From Parvularculales bacterium (lineage in GTDB: Bacteria > Pseudomonadota > Alphaproteobacteria > JAPOUT01 > JBAJNM01), in NCBI GenBank assembly GCA_036881865.1, contig JBAJNM010000009.1, positions 1-55,205 on the forward strand: a stretch of 55,205 nt of DNA, in the 5' to 3' direction. This document shows, piece by piece, positions 16,660 to 25,848 of this stretch (positions are counted from its first letter, which is position 1; each line of letters starts with the position of its first letter). The notes under the pieces are model-generated. The model did no database searches. It saw nothing but the letters and a program-made list of their open reading frames with translations, and was not told the origin of the DNA. The position numbers and the translations under genes were made by a program.

Positions 16660-17463
16660 TTGCCTGTGGAGAGTATTATTCTTCTGGCCGTCATTCAGGG
16701 CATAACGGAATTTTTGCCGGTTAGTTCATCCAGCCATTTGAATCTTGTTCATATTTTCGGGGTTTCGCCGGATGGCGGCGTTCATGTGGATATTGCCGTT
16801 CATGTGGGCAGTTTGTTGGCCGTACTTGTCTATTTCAGGCATGACATCATGGCGCTTGCCAAAAGCACTCCGGGTCTTGTTGCCGGCAAGCCTTCTCCGG
16901 AGGGACGGATTTTATTATGGCTGATTGTGGCAAGTCTACCCCTTGGCGTTGCGGGCGGCATAGTATTGGCGGGAGGATATATTGACATGGTGCGCACGGG
17001 CGTGGTGATTGCCTGGGCCAATATCATTTTTGCCGTGCTTTTATATGCCGCCGACAAAACAGGGGCACACACACGTAACCTTCAAACCATGACAGCGCCT
17101 CATGCGTTGCTGGTCGGAATAGCACAAATGTGCGCCCTTATACCCGGAGCCAGCCGGGCCGGTGTTACCATCACCATGAGCCGCGCCCTCGGGTATGACC
17201 GGCAGGAGGCGGCACGTTTTTCCATGCTGCTGGCCATTCCGGCCATTGCCGGTGCAGGGCTGGGAGGGGGATTGCACGCCTTCGAGACAGGAACCCGCGC
17301 AGATTTAGCCGATCTGGCGTTGGGAGCGGGTTTGTCTTTTCTGGCAGCATTGACCGCCATTGCATTTTTTATGCGCCTGTTAGCGCATATCAACCTGACA
17401 GTTTTCGTAGTGTACCGTCTGGTGCTGGGGGCAGCATTGTTAGGCTGGCTTTATTCAGGATGA
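16660..17463 (+). CDS. uppP: Undecaprenyl-diphosphatase
   Basis: The 267-residue integral membrane protein dephosphorylates undecaprenyl diphosphate so that the lipid carrier can be reused for peptidoglycan synthesis. Signatures are GITEFLPVSSSSHLNLV near the N-terminus and ALIPGASRAGVTITMSRALG in the middle, which supply the catalytic glutamate, serine and arginine. Eight hydrophobic segments are visible. The start appears to be TTG at 16660, with AAGGA at a good distance upstream (16646-16650); no in-frame ATG lies near. Confidence 0.94.
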   Translation: MPVESIILLAVIQGITEFLPVSSSSHLNLVHIFGVSPDGGVHVDIAVHVGSLLAVLVYFRHDIMALAKSTPGLVAGKPSPEGRILLWLIVASLPLGVAGGIVLAGGYIDMVRTGVVIAWANIIFAVLLYAADKTGAHTRNLQTMTAPHALLVGIAQMCALIPGASRAGVTITMSRALGYDRQEAARFSMLLAIPAIAGAGLGGGLHAFETGTRADLADLALGAGLSFLAALTAIAFFMRLLAHINLTVFVVYRLVLGAALLGWLYSG

Positions 17464-17524
17464 TGCCGGGTATAAAAGAAGAGGTCATTAAAAAATTGAT
17501 TGAATCGCTTCGTATGAGTCATGC

Positions 17525-18046
17525 ATGAGTAAAGTGATTTACAAGACCGGTGACAAAATAATTGTTAATGACCTTATGCAAAAAGGGTATGCGTATGTTC
17601 TTTCCAAACCGGTGGGAAAGGATTTTGATCCGGAGTTTAGCCCTCACTGTACCCCCAAAGAGATGATGGCTCTTGGTGTATTTGAGGGAAAATACTGCAA
17701 TGACTGCACGGACGAATTGCCGGGCGACTGGTTTGAAAATGCCAAAACAAGTAAAACATCAAACCCCGAACTCAATTATTTTGGCGTAAAGAGCCGCCAA
17801 TCCCTAAAGGTATGGCAAGAAAAAGGATGGATTATCGGCCCTGACCCGAGAGGGTGGTTTCAATGGTATTGCCGCTATTATCTGGGGCGCAGAATTGAAA
17901 AGACAGATCAGGCTCAAATCAGGCGATGGAAATCTTTTGCGCGTCATGCCGGACAGATTAGAGCCAATTGTGACCGCGGAGATCTGTCCTGCCGTCCCAG
18001 ACAACGGCAAGCTCTTCTGCAATGGGCACACGACCCTTTTATATAA
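17525..18046 (+). CDS. Conserved-looking protein of unknown function
   Basis: I do not recognise a named family. The 173-residue protein is soluble and rich in aromatic and basic residues. Notable parts are a possible metal site around HCTPKEMMALGVFEGKYCND and C..E, and a striking C-terminal segment with DPRGWFQWYCRYYLGRR, then QIRRWKSFARHAGQI, then CRPRQRQALLQWAHDP. The tryptophan-arginine density suggests nucleic-acid or partner binding, but this is inference. It lies alone between uppP and the convergent NDUFA9-like gene. Codon use looks like that of its neighbours. Confidence 0.65.
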   Translation: MSKVIYKTGDKIIVNDLMQKGYAYVLSKPVGKDFDPEFSPHCTPKEMMALGVFEGKYCNDCTDELPGDWFENAKTSKTSNPELNYFGVKSRQSLKVWQEKGWIIGPDPRGWFQWYCRYYLGRRIEKTDQAQIRRWKSFARHAGQIRANCDRGDLSCRPRQRQALLQWAHDPFI

Positions 18047-18098
18047 GAAAACTTTTCACTATTCCTGACGGAGTGCCCGGAGCGATCTCTTTTACCTT

Positions 18099-19082
18099 CT
18101 ATGATTTTTTGTAGCGGTCGGCAAAATGACCGCCTGTGCGAAACCGCTCCAGATAGGTGGGTACTATCACCTCCAGCCCCGTAGGCGTTATGCCAAGTCC
18201 TTGTGCGGTGCGGTCTTCCGCAAGAGCCTCTTTGCTGACGATGTTGTCATACTCAAGCAACGCAACCTGATCTGCCGTCAACGGCGGCGACGGTAGCCAC
18301 TGCAAAAAACTGCCCATCAACCGGGCAACCGCGAAAGGAACAGGAACGAGCATTCTCCGACGTCCTATCATCCTGAGCAGCATCTCCATCAAGGAGCGAA
18401 AACTATATATCTCCGGCCCTCCAAGTTCATAAATCCGGCCCGGGGCGGCTTCATCTTCAAAGGCAGCGCATACGGCCTGTGCTACATCTCCCACATAGAC
18501 CGGCTGAAACCGTGTATGCCCCCCGCCGATCAAAGGCAGGCCCGGGGCCAGAAGCGCCATAGCGGCAAAACGGTTAAAGAAATCATCTTCCGGACCAAAC
18601 ACTACGGAAGGACGCACCACTACAGTTTCAGGACAAGATTCTCTGACGGCCTGTTCACCCCGGGCTTTTGAACGGCCGTAGGAAGAACGCGATTCTGCAT
18701 CGGCACCAATGGCAGACAGATGAACAAAATGCCGAACGCCACGGCGTGATGCACAGACCGCCAAAGAGGCTGCAGCCTGATGATGGATAGCATTAAATGT
18801 CCGGCGTCGTGTTTCATAGAGAATACCAACCAGATTGACGCATCCCCATGCTCCCTCCAGTGCGGCTTCCACCGAGGCGGGGTTGGTAATATCGGCGGCA
18901 ACTACATCAATCTGACCCACCTCGCCCATGGGTTTTAGATAGGGAGCCCGATTAGGATGGCGCACCGCCACCCGAAGACGGTATCCCCGCTTAGACAGAC
19001 GCCCCACAACATAACGTCCAATAAAACCTGAACCGCCAAAGACGGTAATCAAACGGTTTTCCAGTGATGGGTCTCTATTCAA
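18099..19082 (-). CDS. Complex I NDUFA9-like NAD(P)-binding protein
   Basis: The 327-residue protein is an atypical short-chain reductase. The Rossmann motif is VFGGSGFIGRYVVGRLSKRG at about residues 14-33. Later motifs are VNLVGILYE, HFVHLSAIGAD with SSYGRSKA (YxxxK), and VVVRPSVVFGPEDDFFNRFA. This pattern is that of the NDUFA9/39-kDa accessory subunit family, which in mitochondria binds NADPH in respiratory complex I. Bacterial members near uppP are common in alphaproteobacteria. It is immediately followed on the other side by grpE (19 bases) on the same strand, so co-transcription with hrcA-grpE is possible. Confidence 0.85.
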   Translation of the reverse strand: MNRDPSLENRLITVFGGSGFIGRYVVGRLSKRGYRLRVAVRHPNRAPYLKPMGEVGQIDVVAADITNPASVEAALEGAWGCVNLVGILYETRRRTFNAIHHQAAASLAVCASRRGVRHFVHLSAIGADAESRSSYGRSKARGEQAVRESCPETVVVRPSVVFGPEDDFFNRFAAMALLAPGLPLIGGGHTRFQPVYVGDVAQAVCAAFEDEAAPGRIYELGGPEIYSFRSLMEMLLRMIGRRRMLVPVPFAVARLMGSFLQWLPSPPLTADQVALLEYDNIVSKEALAEDRTAQGLGITPTGLEVIVPTYLERFRTGGHFADRYKKS

Positions 19083-19100
19083 CGTTTTCTATTCCCGTTG

Positions 19101-19919
19101 TCAGGATTCATTGCTCTCAGAATTATCATTATTACCGCTGCCGATACTTGCACTCTCGTCCTTAGTCCTGTCATCCTCAGTACTATCGTCCCCGGTGCTT
19201 TCGGCATTTGCAACCCCCACCTGAGCGGCACGCAAAAGCCTGTCCTCAAGCACATAACCGACACGCACTACTTCTACAACGTGACCTGCCGGCAGATCCG
19301 TTCCCGGCATTTCAAACAGGGCTTCATGAAAATTAGGATCAAACCGCTCGCCTTTCGGATTAACAGGCTTCACCCCGTGACGCTCCATAATAGATAAAAA
19401 CTCCCGCCGGGTGGCCTCTACGCCATCAACCAGCATCTTCACAGTATCCGGCCCCTCCTCAGCCTGACCCCGCACCGCCTCAAGCGTACGCTCCATATTA
19501 TCCGCAACAGATAAAATATCGCGGGCCAGTTTCATAATACCAAAACGCCACGCTTCAGCCCTGTCGCGCTCGGCACGACGGCGGGTGTTTTCCATCTCAG
19601 CCATGGCCCGCAGTAGTTTTTCTTTCAGGGCGGCAACATCGTCCTCGGCATCTTCATCCGGGACATCCTCATCCGGCGGTTCGCCTGATGGTGACTCCCC
19701 TTCTTTGCCGGTGCCATTCTTGTCTGCACCCTCTTTGTCATCGCCGGCCGCCATTTGAGACCCGGCACTCCGGTCCTGCTCCTGTGCGCTCTCATCAGGC
19801 GGAGCATCCGCCGACCCGCTTTTCACCTCCCCTTTCACCTCATTGGCGACGGCGCTTTCATCGTCAAGCCCGCCTGAAGAAGGTGCAGAGGAAGATTGGG
19901 AAGAAGTTGTGTTGTCCAT
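19101..19919 (-). CDS. grpE: Nucleotide exchange factor GrpE
   Basis: GrpE releases ADP from DnaK in the heat-shock chaperone cycle. The conserved core is at about residues 90-240: KLLRAMAEMENTRRRAERDR (long dimerising coiled coil), FGIMKLARDILSVADNMERT, and the beta-wing part RFDPNFHEALFEMPG with LRAAQVGV at the end. The 272-residue length exceeds the usual ~190-200, because an acidic, low-complexity tail of about 90 residues precedes the core and another acidic tail of about 30 follows it. It lies 85 bases after hrcA on the same strand. Confidence 0.95.
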   Translation of the reverse strand: MDNTTSSQSSSAPSSGGLDDESAVANEVKGEVKSGSADAPPDESAQEQDRSAGSQMAAGDDKEGADKNGTGKEGESPSGEPPDEDVPDEDAEDDVAALKEKLLRAMAEMENTRRRAERDRAEAWRFGIMKLARDILSVADNMERTLEAVRGQAEEGPDTVKMLVDGVEATRREFLSIMERHGVKPVNPKGERFDPNFHEALFEMPGTDLPAGHVVEVVRVGYVLEDRLLRAAQVGVANAESTGDDSTEDDRTKDESASIGSGNNDNSESNES

Positions 19920-20004
19920 CGATCAAAATAACCTTATCTACAGTGTAGTTTTACCAGATTTTATACGGAAGAGAAGAGAGAGTATTCATATCATCGTAGC
20001 GGCC

Positions 20005-21087
20005 TCATCGCGACAGGCGGCCTATCATGCCGGCGGCAAAATCTACCACCGGAATAATACGCGCATAATTCAACCGGGTAGGCCCGATCACTCCCAGAGC
20101 ACCAATGATGCGTCTATCGGCATTGCAATAGGGGCTTACGATCATTGATGATCCTGACAATGAAAACAATGACGATTCAGAGCCGATGAAAATCCGGATG
20201 CCTCCTGCACGTTCGGACAATTCCAGTAGTTTAATGAAATCCTCCTTGCGATCTAAATCATCCAAAAGATACTGGACCCGCTCAAGGTCTTCCATAGCCG
20301 TGACATCCTCCAAAAGACGGGAGTGTCCGCTGACAATCAGCGTTTTATCAAGAGACTCCCCTTCCCCCGCCTTGCCCGATTTCTGAACACCTGCCCATGT
20401 CGCCAACCCCGCCTCTATGACCCGCTGCGTTAGTTCATCCAATTCTGAACGTTGTGTTTTCATCTCCTGACGAATGCGCGAACGAGCCTCCTCAAAACTA
20501 CCACTCCGCAAATGCCGGTTGAGAAAATTAGCGGCTTCCACCAACATAGCAGGCGGCAAGCCCTTTGGCACATCAATTAAGCGATTTTCCACCTGTCCTT
20601 CTTCCGTCACAACAACAACCAGAGCCCGGTCTGCCTCCACAGGCACAAACTCTATATGCTTCAAACCAACGTTCTGTCTGGGTGCCAGAACAAGACTGGC
20701 GCAATGACTTAAACCCGAAAGCAAACTCAGAGCCTCATTGAGAATATCGTCAACATTATTGCCAGCCCCCGTAAGATGACCCTCAATGCGGGCCTGCTCC
20801 TCCGTGGTGAGGTTGCTGACTTCCATCAGACTATCCACGAACAGCCGTAAGCCGGCATCGGTAGGCAGACGGCCGGCACTTACGTGAGGCGAGAATAACA
20901 ACCCCATATCCTCTAAATCCGCCATAATACTGCGAACGGAAGCCGGTGACAGCGAGACGATAGAATCGCGGCTCACAAGACGTGAGCCTACCGGAGAACC
21001 GGTCTCCAGATAGGTTTCTACAATCTGGCGGAATATCACCCGTGAGCGTTCATTCAAATCCCGGATTGTGACAGATTTCGGCCTCAT
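20005..21087 (-). CDS. hrcA: Heat-inducible transcription repressor HrcA
   Basis: The 360-residue protein begins with the winged-helix domain (LNERSRVIFRQIVETYLETG, then GSRLVSRDS, SPASVRSIMADLEDMGLL). The GAF-like and inserted dimerisation domains follow, ending in IGPTRLNYARIIPVVDFAAG, the conserved C-terminal motif. HrcA represses groESL and related operons by binding CIRCE elements; no CIRCE inverted repeat was found in this window. A TATAAT-like box on the minus strand near 21133-21138 could be part of its promoter. The usual alphaproteobacterial neighbour rph is absent between hrcA and rdgB. Confidence 0.95.
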   Translation of the reverse strand: MRPKSVTIRDLNERSRVIFRQIVETYLETGSPVGSRLVSRDSIVSLSPASVRSIMADLEDMGLLFSPHVSAGRLPTDAGLRLFVDSLMEVSNLTTEEQARIEGHLTGAGNNVDDILNEALSLLSGLSHCASLVLAPRQNVGLKHIEFVPVEADRALVVVVTEEGQVENRLIDVPKGLPPAMLVEAANFLNRHLRSGSFEEARSRIRQEMKTQRSELDELTQRVIEAGLATWAGVQKSGKAGEGESLDKTLIVSGHSRLLEDVTAMEDLERVQYLLDDLDRKEDFIKLLELSERAGGIRIFIGSESSLFSLSGSSMIVSPYCNADRRIIGALGVIGPTRLNYARIIPVVDFAAGMIGRLSR

Positions 21088-21320
21088 GACCCACTCCGCT
21101 CCGTTTCTGGTATAGTGTAAATTGCCATCATCATTATACTACCAGTCCACATATATTCATGTGCCTATCATATTTCCAGCACTGTTGTGCTTACGGGAGT
21201 TTTTATGTGTTCATCGGACCGATTGCCCGGCAGAATACACGCTATCACACTTAAATCGGGAATTTTCCGGTATGTGAATAAATCGTGTTTTGCGCATTGG
21301 CAGCAGGTTATATCGTAATT

Positions 21321-21935
21321 ATGCCGCGTATTTTTTCCGGCGATCAACTCGTTGTGGCCAGCCATAACCAGGGTAAAATTAAAGAGATCGATGATCTCTT
21401 AACACCTCATGGCGTATCCGGCGTATCAGCAGCCACCCTCGGGCTGCCCGAGCCGGAAGAGACCGGCACGACATTTAAGGAAAACGCCATACTGAAAGCA
21501 CGGGCAGCGGCTTCTCTTTCGGGGCTTCCGGCGCTGGGGGATGATTCCGGCTTGTCTGCAACTGCCCTTGACGGGGCCCCCGGATTATACTCTGCGCGGT
21601 GGGCAGGACCACAGCGCAACTTTGACGATGCCATGGCGCGTTTGTGGCAAGAAGTCGAGAAAACCAAAAACCCCGATCACAGTGCCCACTTTACAAGCGC
21701 TCTGGCTCTTGTCTGGCCTGATCATCACGTAGAAGTTTTTGAAGGATATGTTCACGGCGTTCTTGTCTGGCCTCCACGGGGGGGAAAAGGGTTTGGGTAT
21801 GATCCCATGTTTCAGCCTGAGAGCCATAGTGTAACTTTTGGCGAAATGTCGCCCGATGAAAGACAGACCATCTCTCACCGCGCCCGTGCTTTTCACGATT
21901 TGATTCATGCATGCTTCACCCTCCGCGCACCTTAA
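21321..21935 (+). CDS. rdgB: dITP/XTP pyrophosphatase RdgB
   Basis: The enzyme hydrolyses dITP, dXTP and ITP to monophosphates, keeping deaminated purines out of DNA. The start is the ATG at 21321 ([19 protein letters not shown]). Motifs are [55 protein letters not shown], and near the C-terminus [11 protein letters not shown] with SHRARAF. Length (204) is normal. It overlaps the start of hemW by 29 bases, indicating a coupled pair. Confidence 0.95.
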   Translation: MPRIFSGDQLVVASHNQGKIKEIDDLLTPHGVSGVSAATLGLPEPEETGTTFKENAILKARAAASLSGLPALGDDSGLSATALDGAPGLYSARWAGPQRNFDDAMARLWQEVEKTKNPDHSAHFTSALALVWPDHHVEVFEGYVHGVLVWPPRGGKGFGYDPMFQPESHSVTFGEMSPDERQTISHRARAFHDLIHACFTLRAP

Positions 21936-23115
21936 TGGCATCCCTTTGGGGATTTATATTCACTGGCCCTTTTGCCGGTCTATTTGCCCCTATTGCGATT
22001 TTAACGTCCACAAGGAGCGCTCCATCGACCAGCAACAATGGCGGGATGCCTTGTTGCGGGAAATTGACCATACAGCCTCCCTTATCGGAGCGCACAATAT
22101 CGGAGCGCATAATCGCGTGGTGCAGAGCGTTTTTTTCGGGGGCGGCACGCCATCTCTGATGCCGCCGCAGACGGTGGCGGGCATTTTGGACCATATCGCC
22201 CATATCTGGCCGGTAGCAGAAAATATTGAAATCTCTCTGGAGGCTAATCCGGACGGTATGAACACCGCGCTCCTTAAAGATTTTCAAAGTGCAGGCATAA
22301 ACCGTATTTCTCTTGGGGTACAAGCTCTTGATGATGATGCGTTACGTTTTTTGGGACGCCGCCATACGGCGACCCAGGCCCTTGAAGCCGTGCGCTTATC
22401 CAGAAGAATATTTGACACTGTATCCATGGACCTTATATATGGACGGCCTCAACAAAGTTTAGCTGACTGGGAGGGGGAACTCCAACGTGCTCTTGCTGAA
22501 AAAACAGACCATCTTTCTCTCTATCAACTGACCATAGAGCCGCGCACACCCTTTTACCGTTCCCGTGAGCGCGGACGTCTTGCCATGCCCGACGAAGACC
22601 GATTGGCGGATTTATTTGAAATCACCCGCGAGATCTGCGCTGCCGCCAACATGCCTGCTTATGAAATATCCAGCCATGGTCAGGAGGTCAACCGGTGTCG
22701 GCATAATCTTACCTATTGGAACGGTGGCGAGTATGCCGGTATAGGCCCCGGGGCCCACGGACGCATTGAATATGACAACCGGCGCTTTGCCACCCGCACC
22801 ATATTGTCACCGGATGCGTGGCTTGCCCGTGTGGAGAGCGCCGGACACGGACTTGAAGTAATAGAGCCTTTAAATGGAGATGTATGCGGACAAGAACTCA
22901 TCATGATGGGGTTGCGGCTTACGGAGGGCGTTTGCCTGAAGAAATACACCCGTCTGACCGGCAAGCCTCTTAATGCCCGCTTGGTAGAAAAACTGATGAA
23001 GGACGGCCTCATTTGGCAACAAGAAAATCGCCTCGGGGCAACTCTGCGAGGCGTTTTGGTTCTGGATAACATTATTGCTACCCTCTTAGCCGACAGCGAC
23101 TATCTTAACCCCTGA
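21907..23115 (+). CDS. hemW: Radical SAM haem chaperone HemW
   Basis: The 402-residue protein belongs to the HemN-like radical SAM family. The 4Fe-4S cluster cysteines are in CRSICPYC (Cys23, Cys27, Cys30), the CxxxCxxC form. [19 protein letters not shown], and [21 protein letters not shown] follow, with the HemN_C domain at the end. In current understanding HemW binds haem and delivers it to respiratory proteins; older annotations call it oxygen-independent coproporphyrinogen oxidase. The first codons overlap rdgB. Its last 16 bases overlap the convergent LpoA-like gene. Confidence 0.93.
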   Translation: MHASPSAHLNGIPLGIYIHWPFCRSICPYCDFNVHKERSIDQQQWRDALLREIDHTASLIGAHNIGAHNRVVQSVFFGGGTPSLMPPQTVAGILDHIAHIWPVAENIEISLEANPDGMNTALLKDFQSAGINRISLGVQALDDDALRFLGRRHTATQALEAVRLSRRIFDTVSMDLIYGRPQQSLADWEGELQRALAEKTDHLSLYQLTIEPRTPFYRSRERGRLAMPDEDRLADLFEITREICAAANMPAYEISSHGQEVNRCRHNLTYWNGGEYAGIGPGAHGRIEYDNRRFATRTILSPDAWLARVESAGHGLEVIEPLNGDVCGQELIMMGLRLTEGVCLKKYTRLTGKPLNARLVEKLMKDGLIWQQENRLGATLRGVLVLDNIIATLLADSDYLNP

Positions 23116-24635
23116 AAATCGGCTTGCGGTCTTGCGGACACGGGCGGTCTTGCAAGAAAGGCCTGAGCTTCTGAAAATTCAGGTTCAGCTATCATATGAA
23201 CACCATCGGGGCGGATTTCGTAAACCGCCAGCGCCCGATTTATCAAACCATCAGGATAAAATTTAAAATCACCTCCAATCCCGCTAAATCCTTCCTCATG
23301 GGTAATATCTGCGGCGGAAAAGCGAGGCGCACCGAATGTTTCCTTCCTAGGGCGCATTCTATAGAGAGCGGCTACCATCTGAAGAGCATCATAAGCGAGG
23401 ATCGCCGAACGCGGCGGCGCATAGCCAAAGATTCCCGTATAGCGGCGCTCAAAATCTTCCCGAGGACCCTGAGGTGGAGCCGGATACCATCCCCCCTTCA
23501 GGGGTGGCACCTTTAGAAGAGAATTATCAGAATCCCATAACCCCGTGCCCATAAACTGAACCTCGCGGGGGTCAACATCAAAATAAGGAAATAACGGTGC
23601 TATGGCGTGAATTTCTTCTCTTCCTTCCGGTAGCAAGAGTGCCTGATAGGGCGGCTGTCCAAGGGTCTCACGATCTTCAAGTTCCTCAAGAGTTTTATCA
23701 ATTTCTTCAAGGGTGGTAGCAGAGGCAAAGAGATTTTGCCCCTGTTCATACTCCTGCCCACCAACTTCCAGTCGATACGCCTCCGGTCGAGAGTTTTCCT
23801 GCACCGGTTGATACGCCTCCAGTTGAGAGATTTCTTCCAGACGCAAGCGCTGTTCTTCCAGACGCGAGCGCTCTTCTTCCAGACGCTTCTGACGCACATC
23901 GTAATAAGAGAACCAGCGTACAGCCTCCAGTAGTTCATCAATATCTACACGAGGGTAGGTCTGTAATGCTGCAACACTACCCCCCACCCGCACTACCTCT
24001 TCTTCAAACACCTGAGCAACACGCATTCCATAACGATCTTCCGGAACAAACGCCGCAAAATTATACAAATTCTCACTAACAGCAAAACGAATAATACGAT
24101 CTACATCCTGCTCCGGAGGAAAGCCCATCAAATAAACACCATTACCGGCTATTTCTTTATCAGAAGAAAATGCCATCACAGGAATTCCATGAGGACGCGC
24201 AACATCGGCAACAACGCCCGTCACGCCAGAGAGCAATGGTCCCAAAATAATATCCGCACCCGCACGCACCGCCTCTTCCGCTGCATAGCGTGCACCGTCC
24301 GGCGTTCCTCGCGTATCCGCAGTTTTTAACACAAGGGTGGACAGGTTAGCCTCAAACAGAGCCATTTGAGCGGCGTCTAACATCGCCGTAGCAGTGCGCC
24401 GAACAGAGTCATCCTGCGCACTCAACGGTAGCAAAAGAACCATGCGCACTCTACCCCCCTGACCTATCGCCTCCGGTGAAGAAACAAGAGCGGAGGTCGT
24501 CGCCGGACCCTCGGAAGTTTGTGTAGCCGGTGTAGGAGACGATAGAGGGGAGGTGCAACCCGCCAGCACCACACCCGTAATAAACGCAAGAACCGATACG
24601 CGACGTAAGAGACAAATAGACGGGGAAAAATCCAT
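23100..24635 (-). CDS. LpoA-like penicillin-binding protein activator lipoprotein
   Basis: The 511-residue lipoprotein starts at the ATG at 24635 (MDFSPSICLLRRVSVL); the lipobox VVLAGC puts the lipidated cysteine at residue 27. The rest is a periplasmic-binding-protein type I fold like that of LpoA and leucine-binding proteins: RVRMVLLLPLSAQDDSVRRT, GADIILGPLLSGV, GIPVMAFSSDKEIAG, and FAAFVPEDRYGMRVAQVFEEE. In enterobacteria LpoA activates PBP1A at the outer membrane. Between the two lobes a charged segment of about 75 residues (about 247-323) is inserted. It is built of near-repeats of RLEEERSRLEEQ and LEAYQP/PEAYRL and probably forms a coiled coil. The gene is divergent from xerC. Confidence 0.8.
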   Translation of the reverse strand: MDFSPSICLLRRVSVLAFITGVVLAGCTSPLSSPTPATQTSEGPATTSALVSSPEAIGQGGRVRMVLLLPLSAQDDSVRRTATAMLDAAQMALFEANLSTLVLKTADTRGTPDGARYAAEEAVRAGADIILGPLLSGVTGVVADVARPHGIPVMAFSSDKEIAGNGVYLMGFPPEQDVDRIIRFAVSENLYNFAAFVPEDRYGMRVAQVFEEEVVRVGGSVAALQTYPRVDIDELLEAVRWFSYYDVRQKRLEEERSRLEEQRLRLEEISQLEAYQPVQENSRPEAYRLEVGGQEYEQGQNLFASATTLEEIDKTLEELEDRETLGQPPYQALLLPEGREEIHAIAPLFPYFDVDPREVQFMGTGLWDSDNSLLKVPPLKGGWYPAPPQGPREDFERRYTGIFGYAPPRSAILAYDALQMVAALYRMRPRKETFGAPRFSAADITHEEGFSGIGGDFKFYPDGLINRALAVYEIRPDGVHMIAEPEFSEAQAFLARPPVSARPQADFQGLR

Positions 24636-24807
24636 GAGTTGTACTATCCGACAAACGCTACGCGCCTGTGGACTCTGCTTTGCTGCCACATATATCCGAA
24701 CGTACTGGCAGTTTCGAGTGATGTAAACCTTTTGTCGCAGGCGACCTTTGAGGATAAAATAGCGTATTATAGACGAATCATGTCCCGATTCTGTTCCTTC
24801 TGATTGT

Positions 24808-25833
24808 ATGCGCACCATCACCGACAGGCTTACGCCCCAGACCCCTACTTCCACACGGGCTTTGCTGACAGACTGGCTCGGCTGGCTTGAAAATGAACGC
24901 CGGTTTAGCCCCGCCACCGTTGAATCCTATGGCCGGGATGCGGTGGATTTTTTCACTTTTCTGGCGGACCACCTCAGTGAACCCGTAAACCCTTCTATGC
25001 TAGCCTCTCTGGAGGCTTCTGATTTTAGAGCCTTTCTTACCCGTCGCCGTGATCAGGGAGTGTCCAGCCGGTCGCTGGCCCGCACTCTTTCGGGTTTGCG
25101 TTCCTTTTTTGGATTTCTCGTTCAGAGTGAATCAATGGTGCCAGACAATGTCGCTCTTGCAGCCCTGAAGAGACTATCTTCTCCCCGACTGGCCCGTACC
25201 CTCCCCCGCCCCCTAACCCCCGAGGCAGCCAAAGCTCTTGTTAGTATGGAAGACAAAACGGGAAACGGAAACGACACGGAGAATAATACGCCAAACCGGC
25301 AAAGTCAGGATGACCCAAAAGATCACAAAAAACCTCAATGGATAATTGCCCGCAACAGTGCCGTTCTTTTGTTGCTGTATGGGTGTGGATTGCGATTGGG
25401 GGAAGCCCTATCCCTAACAGCAGACGTATTACCTCTGGGGGATAGTTTGATGATCCGTGGCAAGGGTGGCAAAGAGCGTCTTGTCCCCATCATACCGGTG
25501 GTGCGCGAGGCCGTTGCAGAGTATGCAGCGCTTTGTCCTTTTGCACTTGAAACAGGCAGTGCTTTGTTTAGAGGTGCACGTAGCGGTGCTCTGGGGCCCC
25601 GTGCGGTTCAGGCTGTTGTAGCCAAAGCGCGAGCGCGTCTTAGCCTACCCCCCAGTGCTACCCCCCATGCCTTACGCCACAGTTTCGCTACACATCTTTT
25701 AAGTGCCGGAGGTGATTTGCGAACCATTCAGGAATTATTGGGGCACGCGAGTCTCTCCAGCACCCAGATATATACTGCCGTAGACGACCAACATCTTCTT
25801 ACTGTCTACAATAAAGCTCACCCTAGGGCGTGA
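24808..25833 (+). CDS. xerC: Tyrosine recombinase XerC
   Basis: XerC with XerD resolves chromosome dimers at dif. The N-terminal SAM-like domain covers about 16-115 ([20 protein letters not shown]). Catalytic residues of the C-terminal domain are visible: Arg196 ([10 protein letters not shown]), a lysine in RGKGGKER, His287 and Arg290 ([13 protein letters not shown]), His313 (LGHASLSST) and the nucleophile Tyr322. At 341 residues it is longer than usual because a hydrophilic insert of about 28 residues rich in Asn and Asp lies at about 148-175, between the two domains. It is convergent with lpd. Confidence 0.92.
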   Translation: MRTITDRLTPQTPTSTRALLTDWLGWLENERRFSPATVESYGRDAVDFFTFLADHLSEPVNPSMLASLEASDFRAFLTRRRDQGVSSRSLARTLSGLRSFFGFLVQSESMVPDNVALAALKRLSSPRLARTLPRPLTPEAAKALVSMEDKTGNGNDTENNTPNRQSQDDPKDHKKPQWIIARNSAVLLLLYGCGLRLGEALSLTADVLPLGDSLMIRGKGGKERLVPIIPVVREAVAEYAALCPFALETGSALFRGARSGALGPRAVQAVVAKARARLSLPPSATPHALRHSFATHLLSAGGDLRTIQELLGHASLSSTQIYTAVDDQHLLTVYNKAHPRA

Positions 25834-25848
25834 AGACCAGGATAAGTC

